The translations under genes were made by a program, and so were the position numbers. A stretch of 9,653 nucleotides of DNA from positions 1-9,653 of the forward strand of contig RFJO01000045.1 in assembly GCA_003694495.1 (NCBI GenBank), in the 5' to 3' direction. The stretch is from Candidatus Woesearchaeota archaeon (GTDB taxonomy: Archaea; Nanobdellota; Nanobdellia; SCGC-AAA011-G17; GW2011-AR17). Under the pieces are notes generated by a model. It saw nothing but the letters and a program-made list of their open reading frames with translations. It had not been told where the DNA came from and searched no databases. Numbering within the stretch: the stretch's first letter is position 1; every line of letters starts with the position of its first letter. Positions 1-4,808 of the stretch are shown piece after piece.

Positions 1-12
1 AATTAAAGTTAT

Positions 13-438
13 TTAACCTTTTCTATTTATTATAATCTTGCCTTTCATATTCTTATACCCAACACCAGAATATACAGACGACTTGAATTCATGAACACCA
101 GGCGGCTCGGCAATAAAATCAATCTTGACAACAGTGCCTGGCTCGATCTTTTCATTTACGCCGAGGAAAGGAATGCTTATACCGTGGATAACGTCTTTGC
201 TTCTTATTTCCAGCCTAACCTTGTCGCCTTCGTTTACTTCTACTACTGCAGGCAGGAATTCCCATTGTTTAACTTCCATGTCGACAACCTTTACACCGTT
301 CTGAACAGTCACCCTGAAAGGTTCTACCGGCACAGGCAACAATGTTTCGTTTTCAATATTCTTAGGAGTGACATGCACTAATTCTCCAGTGCATGCAGAG
401 ATTATCAGCAAAATAACCAATAGTGGGAAAACTTTCAT
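13..438 (-). CDS. Cupredoxin-like lipoprotein with degenerate CuA site
   Basis: The 141-residue protein is probably a lipid-anchored cell-surface cupredoxin. Residues 1-15 are one Lys followed by a hydrophobic run ending in the lipobox I13-S14-A15-C16, so Cys16 would be the lipidated N-terminus after cleavage. Residues 50-138 fit the COX2/nitrous-oxide-reductase type cupredoxin fold: an EFLPAVVEVNEGD strand pair, then DVIHG (His85), PPGVHEF, and a final loop ending NMKGKI. In CuA proteins that loop reads C-x3-C-x3-H-x2-M. Here the aligned residues are S120, S124, Y128 and M131, so only His85 and Met131 remain of the ligands. Classical dinuclear CuA is therefore unlikely; a different metal or a purely structural or sensory role is possible. 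It starts at the ATG with a TATA-like box 27 bases upstream, diverging from the lspA-containing genes. The fold is fairly secure; the function is unknown. Confidence 0.8.
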   Translation of the reverse strand: MKVFPLLVILLIISACTGELVHVTPKNIENETLLPVPVEPFRVTVQNGVKVVDMEVKQWEFLPAVVEVNEGDKVRLEIRSKDVIHGISIPFLGVNEKIEPGTVVKIDFIAEPPGVHEFKSSVYSGVGYKNMKGKIIINRKG

Positions 439-460
439 ACATTTCTAAAACAAAAAATCA

Positions 461-469
461 CTTATAAAG
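461..469 (-). promoter_or_regulatory. TATA-like box for the cupredoxin lipoprotein gene
   Basis: Read on the minus strand the bases are CTTTATAAG, a close match to the archaeal TATA consensus. The centre lies 27 bases upstream of the ATG at 438. That is the distance expected between TATA box and transcription start, so the transcript would begin at or next to the start codon (leaderless). No Shine-Dalgarno motif is seen before this start, which agrees. Confidence 0.55.
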
Positions 470-481
470 TTTATCAAAAGA

Positions 482-488
482 TTTATTA
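482..488 (+). promoter_or_regulatory. TATA-like element for the 513-1437 genes
   Basis: TTTATTA is centred 28 bases upstream of the ATG at 513 in the 74-base divergent spacer. Its position suits a leaderless transcript, but the match is weaker than at 461-469. A second AT-rich stretch near 495-504 is too close to the start to serve a leaderless message, though it could serve the divergent gene. Confidence 0.35.
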
Positions 489-512
489 AGATTGTTTTAT
501 AATATTTTTAAT

Positions 513-1037
513 ATGCTTAACACAAAAGACCGGAGCTATTATATTGTGCCTTTTGGAACAAAAGTTAAAGCTAATGCTGTTTTAGATTTTGGAGAATTCT
601 ACCAAGAATTGCAAAGGTGGTTTACTTATAATGGTTACACGTGGCAAGAAGTCAAGTACAGGGTGGTTGAAAACCCGGATGGGTCAAAGCAGGTTGAGCT
701 GAGGTGGTTCGGTGTAAGAAAACTGGATGATTATGTTAGTGCTGAAATACAAATGGACCTGCAAGTGTTCCATGGAGATGTGGAAGCGAACATTGACGGA
801 GTGAAGAAAAAAATGCAAAAAGGCGGGTTTGAGTTTAGGCTAGGTTCAAAACTTATAAAGAACTGGGGAGATTTCTGGGGAAGTGATAAATTAAAAGGAT
901 GGGCTGAGTGGAAAAAGGAAATATATGAAAGGTTCTTAATAAAAGACAGGCTTTTAAGTTTTGAAAACATAATAGGTAGCGATATAATGAGATTAATATC
1001 TGAAATAAAAGCTTATATGAAACTTTACGGGGCCTAA
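513..1037 (+). CDS. Unrecognised 174-residue protein upstream of lspA
   Basis: I do not recognise this protein with confidence. The frame opens at a TTG at 492, but the ATG at 513 is the better start because a TATA-like element sits 28 bases before it. The N-terminal two thirds look strand-rich, with alternating patterns around KYRVVENPDG, QVELRWFGV, SAEIQMDLQV and GGFEFRLG, and contain many Trp and Tyr residues. The last 60 residues look helical (EWKKEIYERFLIKDRLLSFE, then SEIKAYMKLYG). There is no signal peptide or membrane segment, so it should be cytosolic. The layout, a small alpha/beta domain followed by a helical tail ending in an EIKAYxxL-like motif, reminds me of a small protein family common in DPANN archaea, but this is memory and not a search. 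Its stop codon is one base before the lspA ATG, so the two are probably co-transcribed and translationally coupled. Confidence 0.75.
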   Translation: MLNTKDRSYYIVPFGTKVKANAVLDFGEFYQELQRWFTYNGYTWQEVKYRVVENPDGSKQVELRWFGVRKLDDYVSAEIQMDLQVFHGDVEANIDGVKKKMQKGGFEFRLGSKLIKNWGDFWGSDKLKGWAEWKKEIYERFLIKDRLLSFENIIGSDIMRLISEIKAYMKLYGA

Positions 1038-1038
1038 A

Positions 1039-1437
1039 ATGAAAAGGCTTATCCTTTTTTCAACCTTGCTTGTTTTTGTTGACCAAGTTACAAAATATTT
1101 AATGCAAGGCAAAACTTATTTTGAAAACAATTTTGTGGCGTTGATTTATACCACTAACACAGGGGCAGCTTTTGGAATTCTAAAAGGATGGAACCTGTTT
1201 TTTATAATTGTTACAATTGCGGTAATAGCCGGCATATTTTATTATCATAAAATATATAACACCTTTGGATTGACACTTTTGCTTGCTGGTTCAGTGGGGA
1301 ACCTTATTGACAGAATATTCTTAGGACATGTAAGGGATTTTATTTATGTGAAATATTTTTCAACGTTTAACCTGGCTGATGCTTATAATGTTATAGGAGT
1401 TATGCTTATATTGTTGTACATGAAAAAGCTTAAATAG
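1039..1437 (+). CDS. lspA: Signal peptidase II (prolipoprotein signal peptidase)
   Basis: LspA is the membrane aspartyl protease that cuts prolipoproteins just before the lipobox cysteine. The 132-residue product has the family's hallmarks in order: D15-Q-V-T-K19 in the first membrane segment, NTGAAFG at 40-46, GNLIDR at 87-92, VRDF at 98-101 and FNLAD at 110-114. Asp100 and Asp114 align with the catalytic aspartates. Four hydrophobic segments (about 4-22, 52-68, 76-90 and 115-129) match the usual four-helix topology. It is somewhat shorter than the roughly 160-residue bacterial enzymes, mainly in the loop between the first helix and the N-x-GAAF motif. It follows the upstream gene by one base. 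A candidate substrate, the lipobox cupredoxin, is encoded divergently. Most archaea have no recognisable LspA, so acquisition from bacteria is likely but inferred. Identification is near certain from the motifs. Confidence 0.95.
   Translation: MKRLILFSTLLVFVDQVTKYLMQGKTYFENNFVALIYTTNTGAAFGILKGWNLFFIIVTIAVIAGIFYYHKIYNTFGLTLLLAGSVGNLIDRIFLGHVRDFIYVKYFSTFNLADAYNVIGVMLILLYMKKLK
1429..1436 (+). promoter_or_regulatory. TATA-like box for the 1460 gene
   Basis: CTTAAATA, preceded by an AAAG that could act as a BRE, is centred 27 bases before the ATG at 1460 and overlaps the end of lspA. This suggests a separate leaderless transcript for the 472-residue protein and the HTH regulator behind it, in addition to read-through from lspA. 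Confidence 0.5.
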
Positions 1438-1459
1438 TTACCAAACCAATTATATTAAT

Positions 1460-2878
1460 ATGCTTTCCAAGAAAAAGAAAGAAGAAAAAAAGGAAGAGAA
1501 AAAGAATCCGTTTACTCAAGGTAAAACAAATTTAAAGTCTGGTTTAAAAGACGGGAGAGGGAAGTATTGGCTAGTTCTTGAAAGCATGACCTCTGGGTTG
1601 GAAAAACATTATTTTACCATATTAAGGTTTTTAAGGGAAAAAGGTGCGCATGGCGTAGATTTTGATAAGATTATAAAAGTTAAAGACTTTTTTGACGCGT
1701 CTGTTTCATCCTCGTTCCATGGCCAGCTTGGCACAAAAATGTCTGCCATGCAAAGGGAAGCTGCACAGTACATGGCTACCCTGGGCAGCATGGTAAAGAC
1801 TGTGTTCCCTATCGTAAGCGAGCTTAGAAAAGTTGATGAAAGAATGGAGTATTATGAAAAAAGCCTTAAAGGTGACGAAAGCGCAGAAATCGCCTTGAAA
1901 TCCATATGGATTGAAATCGTTGAGCAAGGTATGCAAAACCCTAACTCTGTATATTCATTATCTACAAAAGTAGGTTACCTGTCGTTACCAGATTTGTTTT
2001 TCAGGATTAACCCTAAAGACGGTTCAAAAGGTGTTGACAATGCAATAAAATCTTTAATTAAAGAAGGCGTGCCGAAAAGGGTTGCAGACGTTTGCGCGAA
2101 AAAGCTTTATTCATACTATGTCTGGAAAGAAAAAACTTACAAAGAACTGCAGTTCACAAGGGAGTTTAAGTTAAAATACCTTAAACAGCATTACCAAAGC
2201 ATAAAAATGTACATGAACTGGGTAAGACCTTACCTTAAAACAATACAACAACTTCAGCTTGGGCCACAACATAAAGGCTCGAACTTTGAAGACCCTGACA
2301 TAATAAACGCTTTTGAAACTGCAAAGATAGAAGTTGAACTTCTTGCTCGAGGACAGGATAAAGGGTTAACATATTACCCTGTTGTGCAAATCAGGTTTAA
2401 CTTTGTTTCCAGGCCGGAAATGATATATACACCGCAAGGGCAAAAACAGCCGGTGCACGCTGGCAGGACAGAAATTGAAATCATACCAATCGTTGCAACA
2501 CAGGAAGAAATTGATGAGTACATTGAAATGCAAAAGGCTGAAGATATTGAACTGTTGGCAGCGTTGGATGAAAGTATGATGGCGCTTAAGGATGATTTGA
2601 AAAAGTATCTGGGAGAACTTGGAGAATTTAAAGAGGAAAAAGAAGAAGAAAAGAAAGAAGAAAAGAAAGAAACAGTGTGGAGTTTGTTTGGTGGCATTGG
2701 TACTGGGTTTAAAGATTTGTTTGGCGCGTTCGGCGGGATTACTTTCAGAGATAAAGACAGGAAAAAAGCGAAAAAGCTTGGCGCTGAAAAAAAGAAGGCT
2801 GAAGGTACAGCACAAGGTAAAGCTTGGTTGTTATATTATGTCTTTAAGAAAGCTAACAAGCTTTATACAGAAATATGA
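1460..2878 (+). CDS. Unrecognised 472-residue charged, mostly helical protein
   Basis: No known domain is recognisable. Residues 4-15 are almost pure Lys/Glu. Residues 35-300 look helical and conserved in character, with aromatic motifs such as KYWLVLESM, FHGQLG, LPDLFFRINPKDG, KYLKQHY and YMNWVRPYLK. Residues 310-365 look strand-like (YYPVVQIRFNFV, GRTEIEIIPI). A second Lys/Glu tract lies at about 388-404 and partly comes from a perfect 12-bp tandem repeat. Next comes a Gly/Phe/Leu segment at 406-429 (WSLFGGIGTGF, DLFGAFGG) that could be an amphipathic, membrane-associating helix, then a basic tail. No signal peptide is seen. The ATG at 1460 has a TATA-like box 27 bases upstream. The stop overlaps the next ATG by four bases (ATGA), so it is probably co-translated with the two-HTH regulator. 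It is probably a structural or scaffold protein; the function is unknown. Confidence 0.8.
   Translation: MLSKKKKEEKKEEKKNPFTQGKTNLKSGLKDGRGKYWLVLESMTSGLEKHYFTILRFLREKGAHGVDFDKIIKVKDFFDASVSSSFHGQLGTKMSAMQREAAQYMATLGSMVKTVFPIVSELRKVDERMEYYEKSLKGDESAEIALKSIWIEIVEQGMQNPNSVYSLSTKVGYLSLPDLFFRINPKDGSKGVDNAIKSLIKEGVPKRVADVCAKKLYSYYVWKEKTYKELQFTREFKLKYLKQHYQSIKMYMNWVRPYLKTIQQLQLGPQHKGSNFEDPDIINAFETAKIEVELLARGQDKGLTYYPVVQIRFNFVSRPEMIYTPQGQKQPVHAGRTEIEIIPIVATQEEIDEYIEMQKAEDIELLAALDESMMALKDDLKKYLGELGEFKEEKEEEKKEEKKETVWSLFGGIGTGFKDLFGAFGGITFRDKDRKKAKKLGAEKKKAEGTAQGKAWLLYYVFKKANKLYTEI
2645..2668 (+). repeat. Perfect 12-bp tandem repeat (two copies) coding for Glu-Glu-Lys-Lys
   Basis: GAAGAAAAGAAA occurs twice back to back, in frame, coding EEKKEEKK at residues 396-403 of the 472-residue protein. 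It lies inside a longer purine-only tract (about 2629-2672) and echoes the N-terminal Lys/Glu tract encoded near 1475-1505. The repeat could change copy number by slippage without breaking the reading frame. Confidence 0.8.
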
Positions 2879-3525
2879 AAAAAGATCTTGAAAATTTTAT
2901 AGAAACTGAAATAGAGCCAGTGATAGAAAAGACTATACAAAAATTTCTAGGTGTTACGATAAAAGAACTTAACAAGGACATAACTGATAAACTAAAAAAG
3001 AATCCATTGGTAGAAATACATGTCCCTAAAGGCTTAACCTTGAAAAATGCAAAAAGGATTTTTAGAAAAGCTTTCATTGAAAGACTTTTAAAATCTCATT
3101 TTGGCGATGTTACAGCAGTCGCAAGGATCTGCGGCGTTGACAGAAAAACTATACACAGGATGATAAACGAGCTTGGCATTGACATAAATGTGTGCAGGAA
3201 AGCGTTGCTTAAGCCTGAATATGTAAAGAAAGAAGCGCTAAATTATGTTATCGAGGAAAGCCTGAAAAGTTATGATAAAGTCTTGCACCCTGAAAAACTT
3301 TCAACCATATACAAAAATGTTGACGAGTTGAGCAGGCAAATACTGAACGAGTACAATTTTTCATGGCCGACATTGAAAGAAGCAGAAAAAGAGTTTGAAA
3401 AGGAATATATAACTAATGAGCTTAAAGAAAATAACTGGAAGCTTACGATTACAGCAAAAAAACTCAACATTAGGTATGAAACATTGCATAGAAAGATAAA
3501 AATTTTAAAAATATTCAGGCCTTAG
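2875..3525 (+). CDS. Putative regulator with two Fis-type helix-turn-helix units
   Basis: The 216-residue protein carries two copies of a Fis/NtrC-C-terminal type HTH (HTH_8-like). The first, about 60-102, reads FIERLLKSHFGDVTAVAR, ICGVDRKTIHRMINELGI. The second, about 174-213, has the same pattern: a helix YITNELKENNW, then TITAKKLNIRYETLHRKIKIL. Both show the family pattern of helix, x-x-A-x-x-L/C-x-[VI]-x-R/Y-x-T-[IL]-x-R. The linker (103-170) is helical and may dimerise or sense a ligand; the N-terminal 55 residues are charged and helical. There is no receiver or sigma-54 AAA domain, as expected since archaea lack sigma-54. It probably binds DNA directly, perhaps two half sites at once. 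Its ATG overlaps the preceding stop (ATGA), so it is coupled to the 472-residue protein. The 3' end overlaps the convergent TIM-barrel gene by 21 bases. The domain call is solid; the targets are unknown. Confidence 0.85.
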   Translation: MKKDLENFIETEIEPVIEKTIQKFLGVTIKELNKDITDKLKKNPLVEIHVPKGLTLKNAKRIFRKAFIERLLKSHFGDVTAVARICGVDRKTIHRMINELGIDINVCRKALLKPEYVKKEALNYVIEESLKSYDKVLHPEKLSTIYKNVDELSRQILNEYNFSWPTLKEAEKEFEKEYITNELKENNWKLTITAKKLNIRYETLHRKIKILKIFRP

Positions 3526-4335
3526 GTTTAACAAATAATTCTTTGACATGATCTGGTCAGATAACTTTGACAATTCCAACTCAAGCGTGCCGTTAAAACC
3601 GTAAGAATTTAACAAGTCCAAAAATTCTGGCCAAGGAAACTTGCCTTTGCCTACGGCTAAATGCTGGTCGTAACTGCCGTCATTATCGTGAGCGTGAACG
3701 TATTTTATTCTTTTACCAACCATGCTGAAAACTTTTGGTAAAGGCAAACTTTCAGTGTGCGAGTGCTGAAAATAGTGGCCAGTGTCAAAGTTTACACCAA
3801 AATTAGGATATTTTATCTTATCAACAATATTTTTATGAAAAGTAAAATTGCATGAACGCTTAAACTCGGGGTAGTTAGAAGGAAAACTTGTAGCATTCTC
3901 TATCACTATAACAACGCCTTTGTCTTTAGCATATGATACAATCTCTTTAAATGATTCAACCTCGTTGCCGAAAAGTTTAGCCTTCTCTTGAGAAGAAAAA
4001 AATTTGTAAAATAAAGGTTTTAAAGACGGGTGAAAGTTTAAAACGCCGCCGCCAATGGATGATAAAAAGTCTATGGCTTCTTTTGATTCGGCTATTGAAC
4101 CTAGCCTGATGTTTTTTATGTTAGATGATAAATCAATGTTGCCCCAAAGCATATGAACATTGTATGAAATGCCTAACTTTTTTCTGTAAGAATTTAGCTT
4201 AGATATTACAGAAGGATGGTTTAACCCGAAAATCCAATAACTTAACCTAACCACAGAAAATTCTTTCGAACATTTTTCTATAAACTTGTACATCTCATTT
4301 ACATCTCTTCCCCAATAACTTGCAGAAATTTTCAT
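3505..4335 (-). CDS. TIM-barrel protein, AP endonuclease 2 / sugar-phosphate isomerase superfamily
   Basis: The 276-residue protein fits the Xyl-isomerase-like TIM-barrel superfamily, which includes endonuclease IV, sugar epimerases and IolE-type enzymes. Likely metal ligands at strand ends, in order, are H61 (NVHM), H102 (NFHPS), E146 (VIENA), D184 and H187 (FDTGHYF), H214 or H216 (HAHDND), D223 and H225 (YDQHLAVGKG) and E254 (LELE). This matches the nine-residue trinuclear-zinc set of endonuclease IV by order and approximate spacing, including the D-x2-H and D-x-H pairs. The surrounding sequence (HAHDND, VGKGKFPW) is nearer to sugar isomerases/epimerases than to true endonuclease IV, so I call only the superfamily. 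The substrate cannot be read from sequence. The protein is cytosolic, with no signal peptide. It is transcribed alone, divergent from the AAA operon, probably leaderless, and its 3' end overlaps the HTH gene. A related but larger barrel is encoded at 6675-8561. Confidence 0.88.
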   Translation of the reverse strand: MKISASYWGRDVNEMYKFIEKCSKEFSVVRLSYWIFGLNHPSVISKLNSYRKKLGISYNVHMLWGNIDLSSNIKNIRLGSIAESKEAIDFLSSIGGGVLNFHPSLKPLFYKFFSSQEKAKLFGNEVESFKEIVSYAKDKGVVIVIENATSFPSNYPEFKRSCNFTFHKNIVDKIKYPNFGVNFDTGHYFQHSHTESLPLPKVFSMVGKRIKYVHAHDNDGSYDQHLAVGKGKFPWPEFLDLLNSYGFNGTLELELSKLSDQIMSKNYLLNLRPEYF

Positions 4336-4360
4336 TCTTTATTCAATTGATTAAAATAGA

Positions 4361-4366
4361 TTTAAA
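4361..4366 (-). promoter_or_regulatory. TATA-like box for the compact TIM-barrel gene
   Basis: TTTAAA (palindromic), flanked on the minus strand as AAGTTTAAATCT, is centred 28 bases upstream of the ATG at 4335. That spacing fits a leaderless archaeal promoter, and no ribosome-binding motif precedes the start. Because the core is palindromic it could also act on the plus strand. Confidence 0.5.
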
Positions 4367-4374
4367 CTTTATGT

Positions 4375-4470
4375 ATGACTAAAATGTCTCAGATGTTTGC
4401 TCAGGAAATTAAATTTCTATATAAGCTCATAAAACATATTACTTATTGTATGATTAAATTGTCAGGGTGA
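4375..4470 (+). CDS. Possible 31-residue small ORF ahead of the AAA operon
   Basis: ATG at 4375 (or a second in-frame ATG at 4384, 28 residues) opens a short frame ending at TGA 4468-4470. The peptide begins MTKMSQMF and has a helical, partly hydrophobic middle (EIKFLYKLIKHITYC). Its stop codon is part of the GGTGA ribosome site of the next gene, five bases before the ATG at 4476, the arrangement seen with coupled genes or leader peptides. Against it, the best TATA-like box for the operon (4417-4425) lies inside the frame, so the main transcript may start downstream of its ATG. It may be chance; I list it with low confidence. Confidence 0.22.
   Translation: MTKMSQMFAQEIKFLYKLIKHITYCMIKLSG
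4417..4425 (+). promoter_or_regulatory. TATA-like box for the five-gene AAA operon
   Basis: CTATATAAG, preceded by an AAATTT stretch, is a good archaeal TATA match. Transcription would start around 4446-4450, giving a leader of about 26-30 bases that contains the GGTGA ribosome site at 4466-4470. This start is therefore leadered, unlike the probable leaderless starts elsewhere in the window. Confidence 0.5.
4465..4470 (+). promoter_or_regulatory. Ribosome binding site deciding the ATG at 4476
   Basis: GGGTGA is followed by five bases and then ATG at 4476. An in-frame GTG at 4467 also opens the frame but lies inside this motif, so the ATG is the better start. Confidence 0.6.
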
Positions 4471-4475
4471 GAAAA

Positions 4476-4808
4476 ATGTCATGTGAATGCGATAAATTAA
4501 GGGAATTGTATGAAAGGTTTAGCTCTGAGCATCTTGAAGCAATATGCAGTGCAAGAAACCATCTTGATTATAGCAATGCAGAACTGTTTAAGCCAACCTA
4601 TGAACAAGAAGTTAAACAAGATGGTTATGCAACCAACCAAAAAAACTACAATATTGAACCTTTAACACAATACTATGACGTTGCACCAGCAAAAATGAGT
4701 TATGTGCCAAAACAAAAAACCAAACAAAGACAAGATTTTAGCATGCTAGAACAAATGATTAAAAAAGCTAAGGCTGAGGAGGAAAAATGGACGTTAACAA
4801 TGAAATAA
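4476..4808 (+). CDS. Unrecognised 110-residue protein coupled to the AAA ATPase
   Basis: I do not recognise this protein. It starts MSCECDKL; Cys3, Cys5 and Cys24 lie in an N-terminal helical region (6-30), and His29 follows, so a small metal site is conceivable. Residues 36-86 are polar, rich in Gln, Lys, Tyr and Asn, and look disordered. Residues 87-104 (DFSMLEQMIKKAK, AEEEKW) look like a C-terminal amphipathic helix. That helix partly fits the MIT-interacting MIM1 pattern D/E-x2-L-x2-R-L-x2-L-K/R, with D87, M90, Q93 and M94 in place, but the basic residue and the later Leu are missing. The gene overlaps the MIT-AAA gene by 22 bases, so the proteins are likely made together. An adaptor or substrate of the ATPase is a reasonable guess. 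It does not look like an ESCRT-III protein, being too short and without the basic helical hairpin. Confidence 0.75.
   Translation: MSCECDKLRELYERFSSEHLEAICSARNHLDYSNAELFKPTYEQEVKQDGYATNQKNYNIEPLTQYYDVAPAKMSYVPKQKTKQRQDFSMLEQMIKKAKAEEEKWTLTMK
4776..4782 (+). promoter_or_regulatory. Strong Shine-Dalgarno for the AAA ATPase gene
   Basis: GAGGAGG sits four bases before the ATG at 4787, inside the coding sequence of the preceding gene. It is the strongest ribosome site in the window. It confirms the ATG at 4787 and suggests active internal initiation rather than mere coupling. Confidence 0.75.

Noticed and set aside
91..381. 96-codon plus-strand frame opposite the cupredoxin
   Set aside because: The complementary strand encodes a convincing lipobox cupredoxin with a promoter; this frame has no recognisable feature.
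492..512. TTG at 492 as the start of the first plus-strand gene
   Set aside because: The extra seven residues come from AT-rich spacer. The ATG at 513 has a TATA-like element at the right distance.
2366..2815. Minus-strand frames of 149 and 107 codons opposite the 472-residue gene
   Set aside because: They mirror the Lys/Glu tracts as runs of Phe and Ser, with no start signals; they are antisense shadows.
2619..2891. 90-codon plus-strand frame with a Lys/Arg-rich start
   Set aside because: It is a frame-shifted reading of the purine tract in the 472-residue gene and overlaps the next gene without a start signal.
3505..4335. Naming the compact TIM barrel as endonuclease IV (nfo)
   Set aside because: The ligand order matches, but signature contexts such as DTCH and HLND are absent and the flanking motifs look like sugar isomerases/epimerases.
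4476..4808. Small protein as an ESCRT-III (CdvB) homologue
   Set aside because: At 110 residues it is too short, with a disordered middle and no basic helical hairpin; only its position next to a CdvC-like gene suggests this.
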